DNA of 12,363 bases, from assembly GCF_035271705.1 (NCBI RefSeq), contig NZ_DATERI010000057.1, positions 1 through 12,363 on the forward strand, read 5' to 3'. The translations under genes were made by a program, and so were the position numbers. Below are positions 1-8,749 of this stretch, one piece after another; position 1 is the first letter of the stretch; every line of letters starts with the position of its first letter. The notes beneath the pieces are model-generated. The model did no database searches and was not told the origin of the DNA. It was given only the letters and a program-made list of their open reading frames with translations. Origin of the DNA: Buttiauxella sp035271705 (lineage in GTDB: Bacteria > Pseudomonadota > Gammaproteobacteria > Enterobacterales > Enterobacteriaceae).

Positions 1-3000
1 CGACCGTTAAAATAGACCAGCGGCTGGGTATCAGGCTGCCAGGGATCGTGTTGATTGACAGGCCGCACCGTATTCGGCACAAAGGCCTGCTGCGAGGAGA
101 AGGTGACCTGCAACCGTTGGTTTAACTGCTCTTTCAGGCTACCCGTCCGGTCATCCAGTACGATTTGCGCCACACTCAGCAACAACAGTCGGTCTTCCGC
201 CGACATATGTTCGCCATTACGCACAAATATGCCGCCGGGTTTGTCCATTTGGCTGGCTTCAGAACCTGCCACAATTAATTCAACAATCTGGTTCTGCAAC
301 TCTTGTTGGTAACCGCCCTGGCTGTCATTGAGGATAACCAGATCCACCGCAAGCCCTTTGAGTCGCCAGTAATGGTGTGCCTGAATCATCGTGGTAATCA
401 GCAAGATACTTTCATCGCTGGTGACATTAAGAATGACAATCGGCAAATCACCCGAGATAGACCAACCCCATAGGCCAGACTGCCCGCGACGATTTCGCGC
501 CAGGGTTTTGGCGTCCGCCCGCAGTTCGGGGCCGGGGAACAGCACAGCACTTGCGAGGCGGTTAAACAGCGTGGCGTCATCTTCGTTGGCATTAATCTGG
601 CGCAACACAATCTGGCTATGTGACCACGCCAGTTCAAATACACGATCAGCTATCGGATGGTCGTGATATTTCTCAATGAGCGCCTGGCTATGCTGGCGGC
701 TTTCCGTCACGCCATAAATGATGTCGACGGTAACGGGTATGCCCGGTTGCAACACAATTGACTGGCGGATGGCCAGAATCGGATCTAACACCGGCCCGAC
801 ACTGTTACTGAGCGAACCGCTTTGCTCCGTCGCCTGCGCATTAGCAGGTGTTCTTCCACGCCCAAGGAATTTTGCCCGATCGGTTTCAAACGTGGCTTGA
901 TTTTGCGTCTGCCCATGCACCACCATGGTATGAAGCAGCCACGGGCAACTTTCATTCGGTGAACGCGGACGTCGGTGGCAAAGAATGGCATTGTGTTGCT
1001 GAACAAGTTCAGTCTGAACAAATAAATTACTGAACGCCGGATGTGCCAAATCACTGTTAAAAGGCGCCAGAACCACTTCAGCGTAAGTGGTCAGTTCTAT
1101 CGTGCGCGGTAGACGCCCACGATGCAGTAATGTGACTCGGCGCAGCTCAATATCATCTTCTGGTGAGACAACAATCTGCGTTTTCACATTGATTGTTCCA
1201 GCCATCAGTTTGAATTCTGCACCTGCGTCGGTAAATACGGCGTCGTACTGGCTAACAGGCTCGCCAAGTGGTTGCCAGGTATTGCTCCACACTTCATCGG
1301 TTACCGGATCGCTGATATAGCAAAATACGCCCCAGTTATCGCACGTCGCATCACTGCGCCAACGGGTGAGCGCCAAATCTTTCCAACGGCTGTACCCACC
1401 GCCGGACTGGCTAATCATCAAGTGATAGTCTTCATTGGACAGCAACTGAATTTCGGGAATAAGACTATTCACGTCAGTAAATTCGCGAATCTCGTACTGG
1501 GCAGGTTGCAATACGCCTTCATGGGATTCGAAGTGTCGACGCGGACTGTAAAGTTCTACGGCATCAGGAACGCGCTCTTGTAATAAAAGACGCGCCGATT
1601 GAAACGCGGGGCTGGACATGAAGCGGTCCACCATCGGTGCACCCAGCAGCACATGTGACAGCGCCTGGAACGCCATCCCCTGATGGTGCGCCATCCACGA
1701 ACGAACCACCGCGTACATTTGGCCACTGGCGAGGCGCGACGGTGTGTAATCCAGCGCTTCGTAAAAACCATACTCGCCGCGTGCACCGCTTTTCTCTAGT
1801 TTCAGCAGATTTTCGCAGGCTTTATGAGGCGAAATCGTTAGTGCCATCATCGTTGCATAAGGCGCAATGACCATGTCATCGGCAAGCCCCCTTCGCAAGC
1901 CAAGTCCCGGTACACCAAACGCGTGGTACTGGTAATTTTGCAGCACATCAAAAGAGTAGTAACCCGACTCGGAAATCCCCCACGGCACGCCCCGCTCTTT
2001 GCTCCAGTCGATCTGGCGTTTCACCGCCGACTGGCTCATCTCCTCGAGTAAACTCCCGGGATAAGTCGGCATCACCAGGTTTGGCATCAGGTATTCAAAC
2101 ATGGAGCCGCTCCAGGACATCAGCGCGGTTTCGTTATCAATGGTCGTAAACAACCGCCCTAGCGCGAACCAGCTTTTCAGCGGCAGTTGGTTAGTGGCAA
2201 TCGCCAGAAAACTGGTGAGTCGAATTTCCGATGGCAGAAGGTCGTAATGGCTGTTGTCGAGCTTATTATTGTCGCAGTTGTAACCCACGCTAAGCAGGCT
2301 GGTCACTTCGTTATACAAGAAGACAAAATCCATCCGCGCGTGTTCCTGCAGGCGCTGTTCCAGTTCAGTAATAATATCCAGCCGGGTACGAGCCAGGCGG
2401 ATAGCCGATTCCGAAGGCGTTCCTTCGCCGGTGTGTTTTGCCTGGGCAAGCCAGGAGAGCGCGGGAAGCGGGTCGTTTCCCCAGCTCGACGGAAGCCAAC
2501 TGAGTAAACTCGTCCATTCGTGACAGACAAGCACTAACTGGTGCTGAATAATATCCACCCAGCGGCGCACCTGCTGATTTTCATGGCTGCAAAGTGCATG
2601 CAGACGATTGCTTTGCGCCCGCATATTTTTCAGTTCGGCAAACAGTAACGACGGTGCAAGTGTAAGGGCTGTGTTGCAATGGTTGCGTAACTGGCGCAAA
2701 CCCGTAGGCGCATTCTGCCCCCAGGTTTTTTCGAGGATTTGTAAGGTGTCGTCGATGCCCATTAACAGCTGGGTGCAATTGAGAATCGGCTGGTTACGCA
2801 ACTCAGTTAAACCGGCACTTAGCGTGAGCAAATGCCCGGCCATATTGCCGCTATCCACACTGGAGATATAACGTGGATTAAGCGGCTGCAAAGTGCGAGT
2901 GTCGTACCAGTTATACAAATGGCCGCGGTAATGCTCCATTTTATCCAGCGTGTCGAGCGTGAGCGTTATACGCTGGAGCATGTCCCCTTGGGGGATGTAG

Positions 3001-6000
3001 CCGAAATCCCATGCCGTCAAATTGGCCATCAGCGACAAACCGATATTGGTCGGCGACGTGCGATGGGCAATCACCGGCTGCGGTATTTCCTGGAAGTTAT
3101 CCGGCGGTAGCCAGTTTTCTTTGGCCGTGGCAAACGTTTCAAAAAAGGCCCAAATCTCGCGGCTACTTTGTCGCAGCAGACGTTTTTGATCGGCGCTAAA
3201 CGTGACAGTGTAGCGTTTAGGTTCCCGACTTAACCAACTTAATAATGCGGGCGCCAGGCTCCACAGCAAACCCACCGGTACGGCAAAAAATAGCAGCATC
3301 GGCGCCAGTAATATGGCGAGCACAATCAGCGCGATACCTGAAATCACATTCAGCCACATCACCCGATAAAAGCGTAGCGATGATGCTTTGCTGCTCTCGG
3401 TACTTTGGTCAGAACTGGCCCATTGATTGAGGTTGTGGTGACTGACCCCAAGCCGCCATAGCGTCACTATAATGGCTTGCAGTGAATATCCCGCTTCATG
3501 GGGCAGTGCTGCAAACCCAAGGCCAATGCGCATCAGGCGTTTGAGTCCCCCAACTGAAACCAACATCAGATGCTGCAGGAAGGGTCTGCGGGCAGGTTTA
3601 TTAATCAGATCCTGGGCTATCACCAACACTGTCGGGAGTAGCAGTACAATCGCCAGTACACCGAGCCAGTAAAGAGGATTGGGCACCAGTAACAGGGTGC
3701 AAAACAACAGCATCAGTAATGACGGAGCCACCAGACTGCGACGTAAGTTATCCAGTAATTTCCAGCGAGAAAGTGTACTCAGCGGGCTTTTATCATGCGT
3801 ACCATCCGCCTTTCTGACTTTAAATTTCAGCCAGTTAAGAAGCTGCCAGTCACCGCGGATCCAGCGGGTTCGCCGTGAAACATCAGTCAGATAATTATTG
3901 GGATATTGTTCATAGAGCAGGACTTCACTGAGCAACCCCGAACGGGCATAGCACCCTTCGAGCAAGTCATGGCTCAGGACTAAGTTTTCCGGGCAAGTAT
4001 TCTGTGTGGCTTGCACAAAGGTGTCGACATCATAAATCCCTTTACCCACAAACGACCCTTCGCCAAACAGATCCTGATAGATATCTGACGACATCATCGA
4101 ATACGGGTCATTACCCGGCACGCTGCTGCACATTTCCGCATAACGCCCTTGCCCGTTGCGCGGGATTTCTTCTGCAAGCCCTGGCTGCAAAATACCGTAC
4201 CCTTTCACGACGCGTTGTTTTACTGGATCAAAAATCGGATGATTGAGCGGATGCGCCATCGTCGCGACCAGTTTATGTGCCGTATCGCGGGGCAGCACCG
4301 TATCACTGTCCAGCGTAATCACATATTTCACCCCGCTCGGTGGGCTAATGGCATTGTTGTGTACTTCAGAGAATTGATCTGCGGGTTGGCGTAGCCAACT
4401 GTTCAGCATCGACAACTTTCCGCGTTTGCGCTCATAACCCATCCACACGCCTTGCTGTTCATTCCACTGCGGCGAGCGATGAAGCAGGAAGAACAGCGGC
4501 TGCAAAACTGGCGCGTAGCGGCGATTCAAATTCTGCATTTGCGCTTCGGCCCAGTGCAGAAGGTCGCTGTCTCCCGTTGAGTTCTCCTGCGTCGAATCGG
4601 CAAAGTCGGTCAGCAACGCGAAGTAGAGATTGGGCGTTTTGTTGCCGAGATAGCAAATCTCAAGACTATTGACAAGTTTGTCGACGCCGGCGCGGCTGGT
4701 GAGCAGGCAAGGAATCACCACCATGGTGCAAAATTCCGCGGGGATGCCGGTTGAGAAATCCATCCGCGGCAAGGGCATAGGCGCGCGAAAACGGGTGGTG
4801 GTCTCACTGAGTAAGTTGATGGCTAACTGGCTAACGATCACGACTAGCGGTACAGCCAGCAGTAACAGTGGCCAGTTCAGGCCGTGTTCATAGGTACGCG
4901 CTAAAATATCGGCACTGAATGCCGTCGTTAACAGGCTTAGGCTACCCAGCCAGCTAAGCAACGGAGTTTGATTAAAAGCGTGGCGCAGACGAACTATCCG
5001 CGACGTATTTGCCCTAAGCTGTTGTTCGAGCTCTACTCGCCCTTCACCAATCAGGTAATAGCCAACATGATGTGCGGGGGTTGCAGGATCCGTCGATCGC
5101 GCCATTCCCAGAATGTGCCGCGCCACTTCCGGTTCACTGGAACGGCTATGGCGTGCAAGGATTTCGATAATATGTCGATAGTGATCTCGGGTATCAAAAT
5201 GCATCGCCGGGTAAATTCCCGACGGGTCTTCCCGTAGCGTTTGTTCCACCAGACTCATGGCTTCGGCAAAATCAGCCCAGTTAGTTTCGCTCAGCAGGCG
5301 CAAACCGGCGATGCTGTTACTGACGGAAAGTTGGCTTGCGGCGAGCTGTTGGTTAAACCGATGAATCAGGTAATCGGTGGTGACGCCAGTTTCCGCCAGC
5401 CGCTGTTCAACCCAGGTCAGTGGCAAAGAGAGCATATTGCCCCGCCCCTGTAAGCGACGAACCAGTTCAGCGACAAACGCGCTGCTTAATGGCGGGCGGG
5501 AACGCGCCATATCGGCAATGACCATAATCAAATCTGCAGGCGTGTTTTCGGCGCATTCAAAAATTCGTGTCACCCAAACATCGGCCAAATTACGTTCTTT
5601 TTGTGCTTCCGCTACTTCAATACTGACACGACTTAAATTTTCAATCAGTGCCAGACGCAGCATCCCTGGCAGAGCCCAAAGCTCACCGAGCGTTAATGGT
5701 GTAACCTGCTGATAAGCTGCGATATAACTCGTAAGACTGCTGGCTTCCCAGCGCCCATCGGCGTGAGCAATCGCTTCAGAAGCAATATCATAGATGCGTG
5801 GGCAATTATGGGGTGGAGTCAGCGGGGGTAAGCCTTTGCCAAAGTTCTTTGGCAGATGATGGCGAACGACACGAATCTGCTCTTCAATCAAATAATAGTT
5901 ATCCAACAACCACTCACCCGCAGGGGTAATACCCGATTTTTCTCCGGCATTGAGCAGATAGCAGTTGCGGGTAATGACAGCTTCATTTTCTTCCAGACGC

Positions 6001-6206
6001 TTCAGTAAATAATACGGCATCTTAGCGGGGGATAACTTATGGGAACGCGCCAGTTTTTGGCCATAACGTTCCATTTGCGCAGCAGAGAATAACTCCGCTT
6101 TTATTGGACTTTCATTAGCGGGTCCAGCGGGCTGCCAACCAGGCGTTTCAGAATGAATATCCAGTGGCTTACTCGAGGTAAACCACTGTTTAAGATTTAA
6201 TTTCAT
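1..6206 (-). CDS. ndvB: cyclic beta-1,2-glucan synthase, NdvB/Cgs family (3' end beyond window)
   Basis: Inner-membrane enzyme that in Rhizobiales and Brucella builds cyclic beta-1,2-glucan from UDP-glucose for the periplasm. The frame is the same at both ends and at every motif checked, giving 2068 residues before the window edge; family members run to about 2800, so the C-terminal GH94-like part is missing here. Visible in order: a cytoplasmic N-terminal region with family-typical WLLDNYYLIEEQIR and LTLGELWALPGMLR; membrane segments near 416-436 and 446-466; a GT84 domain with DSD at 633-635 and RRTRW at 778-782; further membrane segments around 821-866 and 946-993; a glycoamylase-like domain with TSPTNIGL from 1050, WGISES at 1409-1414 and HHQGM at 1507-1511; then the GT36-type sandwich. 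The ATG at 6206 begins MKLNLKQWF and has only a weak GAG-type ribosome site. Family assignment is firm; the product made in this host is inferred. Confidence 0.93.
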   Translation of the reverse strand, partial: MKLNLKQWFTSSKPLDIHSETPGWQPAGPANESPIKAELFSAAQMERYGQKLARSHKLSPAKMPYYLLKRLEENEAVITRNCYLLNAGEKSGITPAGEWLLDNYYLIEEQIRVVRHHLPKNFGKGLPPLTPPHNCPRIYDIASEAIAHADGRWEASSLTSYIAAYQQVTPLTLGELWALPGMLRLALIENLSRVSIEVAEAQKERNLADVWVTRIFECAENTPADLIMVIADMARSRPPLSSAFVAELVRRLQGRGNMLSLPLTWVEQRLAETGVTTDYLIHRFNQQLAASQLSVSNSIAGLRLLSETNWADFAEAMSLVEQTLREDPSGIYPAMHFDTRDHYRHIIEILARHSRSSEPEVARHILGMARSTDPATPAHHVGYYLIGEGRVELEQQLRANTSRIVRLRHAFNQTPLLSWLGSLSLLTTAFSADILARTYEHGLNWPLLLLAVPLVVIVSQLAINLLSETTTRFRAPMPLPRMDFSTGIPAEFCTMVVIPCLLTSRAGVDKLVNSLEICYLGNKTPNLYFALLTDFADSTQENSTGDSDLLHWAEAQMQNLNRRYAPVLQPLFFLLHRSPQWNEQQGVWMGYERKRGKLSMLNSWLRQPADQFSEVHNNAISPPSGVKYVITLDSDTVLPRDTAHKLVATMAHPLNHPIFDPVKQRVVKGYGILQPGLAEEIPRNGQGRYAEMCSSVPGNDPYSMMSSDIYQDLFGEGSFVGKGIYDVDTFVQATQNTCPENLVLSHDLLEGCYARSGLLSEVLLYEQYPNNYLTDVSRRTRWIRGDWQLLNWLKFKVRKADGTHDKSPLSTLSRWKLLDNLRRSLVAPSLLMLLFCTLLLVPNPLYWLGVLAIVLLLPTVLVIAQDLINKPARRPFLQHLMLVSVGGLKRLMRIGLGFAALPHEAGYSLQAIIVTLWRLGVSHHNLNQWASSDQSTESSKASSLRFYRVMWLNVISGIALIVLAILLAPMLLFFAVPVGLLWSLAPALLSWLSREPKRYTVTFSADQKRLLRQSSREIWAFFETFATAKENWLPPDNFQEIPQPVIAHRTSPTNIGLSLMANLTAWDFGYIPQGDMLQRITLTLDTLDKMEHYRGHLYNWYDTRTLQPLNPRYISSVDSGNMAGHLLTLSAGLTELRNQPILNCTQLLMGIDDTLQILEKTWGQNAPTGLRQLRNHCNTALTLAPSLLFAELKNMRAQSNRLHALCSHENQQVRRWVDIIQHQLVLVCHEWTSLLSWLPSSWGNDPLPALSWLAQAKHTGEGTPSESAIRLARTRLDIITELEQRLQEHARMDFVFLYNEVTSLLSVGYNCDNNKLDNSHYDLLPSEIRLTSFLAIATNQLPLKSWFALGRLFTTIDNETALMSWSGSMFEYLMPNLVMPTYPGSLLEEMSQSAVKRQIDWSKERGVPWGISESGYYSFDVLQNYQYHAFGVPGLGLRRGLADDMVIAPYATMMALTISPHKACENLLKLEKSGARGEYGFYEALDYTPSRLASGQMYAVVRSWMAHHQGMAFQALSHVLLGAPMVDRFMSSPAFQSARLLLQERVPDAVELYSPRRHFESHEGVLQPAQYEIREFTDVNSLIPEIQLLSNEDYHLMISQSGGGYSRWKDLALTRWRSDATCDNWGVFCYISDPVTDEVWSNTWQPLGEPVSQYDAVFTDAGAEFKLMAGTINVKTQIVVSPEDDIELRRVTLLHRGRLPRTIELTTYAEVVLAPFNSDLAHPAFSNLFVQTELVQQHNAILCHRRPRSPNESCPWLLHTMVVHGQTQNQATFETDRAKFLGRGRTPANAQATEQSGSLSNSVGPVLDPILAIRQSIVLQPGIPVTVDIIYGVTESRQHSQALIEKYHDHPIADRVFELAWSHSQIVLRQINANEDDATLFNRLASAVLFPGPELRADAKTLARNRRGQSGLWGWSISGDLPIVILNVTSDESILLITTMIQAHHYWRLKGLAVDLVILNDSQGGYQQELQNQIVELIVAGSEASQMDKPGGIFVRNGEHMSAEDRLLLLSVAQIVLDDRTGSLKEQLNQRLQVTFSSQQAFVPNTVRPVNQHDPWQPDTQPLVYFNG

Positions 6207-6324
6207 TAATTTGCTCGACAGGCGAAGTGAACGCGCAGAAGCAGTTGTTCAATCAGATCAGAAAAGTTCTCTCAGGATGGGGTGTCAGGCATCAGGGATT
6301 TAACAGCTGCTAGATTCTTTTCTA

Positions 6325-6332
6325 AAGTATAG
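6325..6332 (-). promoter_or_regulatory. candidate RpoS-type -10 element for the glucan synthase gene
   Basis: Read on the minus strand this is CTATACTT followed by TAG, an exact match to the core of the sigma-S extended -10 (CTATACTT, with C at -13). There is no good TTGACA box 17 bases upstream, which suits a sigma-S promoter better than a housekeeping one. The start point would fall near 6319, leaving a leader of about 113 bases before the ATG at 6206. The rest of the 6207-6392 gap holds nothing else I recognise, and I see no convincing terminator for the zinc-ribbon gene upstream. Confidence 0.5.
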
Positions 6333-6392
6333 GTTAAAATTTGTTCGTTCCTACGATGCAGCTTTTCGGATAGCGGCTTTAGGGAGTGTGAG

Positions 6393-6557
6393 TTATCGCG
6401 GTATAACGAACAGTGATTTACATTTTGGACAGAGCAGCGTTTGCCCCAGGCGAACTTTGTTTGCGGGATGTGAGGATTTGCTTCCGCAGATAGGACATGT
6501 CACCGAACTATTTGCCGCGTTACCGAAGCGCTTCATTGCGTAATCTAAGAGGGACAT
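6393..6557 (-). CDS. small zinc-ribbon protein, 54 aa (possibly YnfU-type)
   Basis: A cytoplasmic mini-protein with two CPxC knuckles: Cys21 and Cys24 in CPICGSKS, and Cys43 and Cys46 in CPKCKSLF. The 18-residue spacing fits a single four-cysteine zinc ribbon. The ATG at 6557 starts MSLLDYAMKRFG. The frame stays open to a TTG at 6575, but the ATG is the more likely start; neither has a strong ribosome site. It lies 133 bases after the chemoreceptor stop on the same strand and 186 bases before the glucan synthase, so it may be on its own transcript or on read-through from the receptor. The layout resembles short enterobacterial zinc-binding proteins such as YnfU, but I could not confirm that assignment. 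No function is proposed beyond zinc binding. Confidence 0.72.
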   Translation of the reverse strand: MSLLDYAMKRFGNAANSSVTCPICGSKSSHPANKVRLGQTLLCPKCKSLFVIPR

Positions 6558-6690
6558 GATGATTAGCCATTTCAATGAATGAGGTTCATCGTATCACGCC
6601 CTGAACAAATAGCGCACAAGTTATCCTGTGGCAGATGTCTTCGGGCGGATATGGCTACAGCAAAGGTAATTGAGTCTTTAAAACGCTGAA

Positions 6691-7866
6691 TTAAAATGTT
6701 TCCCAGTGCCCTTCATCTGCCTGTTTTAACGGCTTCAACGGTTTAGACGGTGTCTTTGGTGGCATGGTAGCAGTGACCACACGTTCTTCATCACCCAGAC
6801 GTAAGTTGCTGGTTCTTTTTTGCAACTCAACGACCTGGTCTTTAAGCACATCCGAGGAGTGAGCCAGTTCTACAACCACGGCCGCATTACCATGGGTGAC
6901 TTTTTCCAACTCCGATAAAGCGAGAGTGATTTGATGGATGCCTTTTTCCTGCTCCTGGGTTGAAATAAATATATGTTCCATCAGCACATTAAGATCGTCT
7001 GAACCCGAAACAATATCGTGCATATTCTTTTCAGCTTCAGATACCAGTTTCGCGCCCTGCATCACATTAATATTAGTTTGTTCAATTAATGACTTAATAT
7101 GATTGGCGGAATCTGAGCTTTTTTTCGCTAATATCCTGACTTCACCGGCAACAACAGCAAATCCTTTACCATGCTCACCTGCTCTGGCGGCTTCGACTGC
7201 GGCATTTAACGCCAGGATATTTGTCTGGAAGGAGATCCCATCCATTATGCTAATGATTTCTGTCATTTTCCTGGAGCAGTCAGTAATCGAGACCATATTT
7301 TCAGTGAGTTTTTGCATCAGCTCACTGCCATGCCCCGCAGACTTATGGGCTTCACTGGTGATGGTGTTTAATTGCCGTGTATTCTCTGCGTTGCTCTTAG
7401 TCCCTGCGGATATCTCCTCCATGCTCGCTGCAGTTTGCATCAGCATCGACGATTGTTGTTCTGTTTTTACCGAGAGTTCCGCACTCTGGTTGGCGAGAGT
7501 GCCAGATATTACGCTGGCTGAATGTGAAGACTTTCTTATATCTTTAACCAGGCTGGAGACTTCCTTCGCAAGGCTGTTTATTCCTGGAATCAGTTTCCCT
7601 GCACAGTTGTTACCAAACTCACGTAGAGAAATTGATAAATTCCCTGCATTTATTTCATCGATATTTCTTTTAACCTCATTAATTGGCCTGACAAGATACT
7701 GGGTCATGTAAGACCATAAGGTTATAAGCAAAACGATTCCAACCACATTCAGCATAAGTAAAACATTCATATTTGCTGATAGCAGGAATGCCATTAAATT
7801 CATTAGCGCAATTGATAAGGCGGTAAAAGCAATAATTACTGTTCTTACGCTGTAATTTCTAAACAT
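6691..7866 (-). CDS. methyl-accepting chemotaxis protein lacking a periplasmic sensor domain
   Basis: Chemoreceptor that would control CheA/CheW at the cell pole. In the 391-residue product, two membrane helices (about 9-28 and 35-54) are joined by only about six residues, so there is no periplasmic ligand-binding domain. A HAMP linker follows (RPINEV near 60-65). The adaptation helix carries methylation positions Q137, Q144 and E151 at seven-residue spacing, and E333 aligns with the fourth site of Tsr. The signalling hairpin is canonical (FQTNILALNAAVEAARAGE near 213-231). The protein ends in HWETF (387-391), a near match to the NWETF tether that binds CheR and CheB. The ATG at 7866 is chosen because AGGTG lies five bases before it; a GTG two codons earlier would overlap that ribosome site. 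A sigma-28 promoter precedes the gene. What it senses is unknown; a membrane or cytoplasmic cue is inferred. Confidence 0.95.
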   Translation of the reverse strand: MFRNYSVRTVIIAFTALSIALMNLMAFLLSANMNVLLMLNVVGIVLLITLWSYMTQYLVRPINEVKRNIDEINAGNLSISLREFGNNCAGKLIPGINSLAKEVSSLVKDIRKSSHSASVISGTLANQSAELSVKTEQQSSMLMQTAASMEEISAGTKSNAENTRQLNTITSEAHKSAGHGSELMQKLTENMVSITDCSRKMTEIISIMDGISFQTNILALNAAVEAARAGEHGKGFAVVAGEVRILAKKSSDSANHIKSLIEQTNINVMQGAKLVSEAEKNMHDIVSGSDDLNVLMEHIFISTQEQEKGIHQITLALSELEKVTHGNAAVVVELAHSSDVLKDQVVELQKRTSNLRLGDEERVVTATMPPKTPSKPLKPLKQADEGHWETF

Positions 7867-7902
7867 TCTCACACCTATAACACATTCAACCGGTACTTAG
7901 GT

Positions 7903-7929
7903 TTATCGGTAATATTTTTGATAAATTCA
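7903..7929 (-). promoter_or_regulatory. sigma-28 (FliA) promoter of the chemoreceptor gene
   Basis: On the minus strand the -10 is ACCGATAA (7910-7903), seven of eight bases of the FliA consensus GCCGATAA. Exactly 11 bases upstream is TGAATTTA (7929-7922), five of eight matches to TAAAGTTT. The spacing and the target gene both fit a flagellar class 3 promoter. The transcript would begin near 7896 and have a leader of about 30 bases ending in the AGGTG ribosome site. Confidence 0.75.
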
Positions 7930-8033
7930 GTAGGCAATTAAAATCGAATCTAAATGCTGCTATAAGAAAATCATATGGTTGTTTACGCTTCATTACCTCA
8001 TCAAATTAGTTGCAAAGACTGAGGAAAAAGATG

Positions 8034-8060
8034 AAAAAAAACGATGCACCCGGCACCGTT
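8034..8060 (-). terminator. Rho-independent terminator of the SYLF lipoprotein gene
   Basis: The minus-strand RNA forms AACGGTGC, a loop CGGGT, then GCATCGTT: an eight-pair stem with one G-U pair, running straight into a tract of T residues. It lies about 50 bases after the lipoprotein stop codon. Read on the plus strand the same hairpin has one A-C mismatch and a shorter T run, so it is weaker in that direction. It insulates the downstream FliA-controlled receptor gene. Confidence 0.85.
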
Positions 8061-8108
8061 TTTGATTTGTTTCTTAGACCTGTTTCTAAGGCCTGTTACT
8101 TATCTTTG

Positions 8109-8699
8109 TTACTTCGCGTTTAGCGCATCATCCGGCCAGTATTTGTAGCCGTTTATCATTGCCTGCGCAGCAAGGCCCTTTTCCGTGAGTTCATAAACGT
8201 AAAGCCCCTTAGGCAACTCTACCGAACTTGGTGCAACTGCACTTGTAGACGCATTCACTGCGGGTAAACCTTTATCATCATATTTTACCGCAGCATTTGC
8301 ATCGGCACCGACAATATAGCCATTCTTGACAAAGTCGCTCAGTGCTTTGCTGTCATTGAACACCAGCACCGTGCGCAATTGCTTAACGCCTAGCCCAACA
8401 CCCGCTCCTGCCTGAGCCATTTTCATATAGGTGTCTTTGCCTGTTCTATGATCTTTCACCACGCCATAACCACTGCCAAATCCAAATGTCAGTATTTTAC
8501 TGCTGTTATTAGAGAATACCGCATACCCTTTAGACTTAAGGATTTGGCTACGCGCTTCAGGATGAACTTTATACAATTTCGTTAACGTATCTATACGCAT
8601 TTGTTGGATAGAGTTACGCTGCTGGCTTGCTGTATCACCTTTAGCGCTACAACCCGCAATGGCTAAAACCGCAATAAGAAGTATTTTTTTTAAATGCAT
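8109..8699 (-). CDS. SYLF (YSC84-like) domain lipoprotein
   Basis: A 196-residue precursor with a lipoprotein signal: MHLKKILLIAVLAIAGC, lipobox ending at Cys17, and Ser18 at the +2 position, which in enterobacteria favours sorting to the outer membrane. The mature part matches the SYLF/YSC84 lipid-binding fold: KGYAVF at 57-62, glycine-rich GFGSGYG at 73-79, and AGAGVGLGVKQ followed by TVLVF at 97-114. The role of bacterial SYLF lipoproteins is poorly known. The frame stays open 17 codons further up to 8750, but that upstream ATG lies inside the predicted -10 box and would place charged residues before the signal peptide, so the 8699 start is preferred. The ribosome site is weak (GGA about 11 bases before the ATG). 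The gene has its own promoter and terminator and so appears to be a single-gene unit. Confidence 0.88.
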   Translation of the reverse strand: MHLKKILLIAVLAIAGCSAKGDTASQQRNSIQQMRIDTLTKLYKVHPEARSQILKSKGYAVFSNNSSKILTFGFGSGYGVVKDHRTGKDTYMKMAQAGAGVGLGVKQLRTVLVFNDSKALSDFVKNGYIVGADANAAVKYDDKGLPAVNASTSAVAPSSVELPKGLYVYELTEKGLAAQAMINGYKYWPDDALNAK

Positions 8700-8740
8700 G
8701 TGAATTCTAATCCATTTTAAGAATCGGTCACTAAACAAAC

Positions 8741-8749
8741 AATATAACA
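8741..8749 (-). promoter_or_regulatory. extended -10 promoter of the SYLF lipoprotein gene
   Basis: The minus strand reads TGTTATATT: TG, one base, then TATATT, a good extended -10 element. The -35 region (ACTCTT) is poor, as is usual for this class. The start point would be near 8734, giving a leader of about 35 bases to the ATG at 8699. The rest of 8750-8913 is AT-rich and shows no gene and no clear terminator for the upstream membrane-protein gene. Confidence 0.5.

Noticed and set aside
55..5712. Many short open frames on both strands across the left half
   Set aside because: All lie inside the continuous glucan synthase frame, which carries family motifs throughout; none shows independent coding signals.
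6520..6570. A 16-codon leader-like frame overlapping the start of the zinc-ribbon gene
   Set aside because: It has no ribosome site and no attenuator structure or runs of regulatory codons; overlap alone is not evidence.
6600..6690. Terminator between the chemoreceptor and the zinc-ribbon gene
   Set aside because: No GC-rich stem followed by a T run was found, so read-through remains possible.
7103..7711. A 202-codon plus-strand open frame opposite the chemoreceptor gene
   Set aside because: It is the antisense shadow of a strongly conserved receptor coding region; it has no family features or ribosome site of its own.
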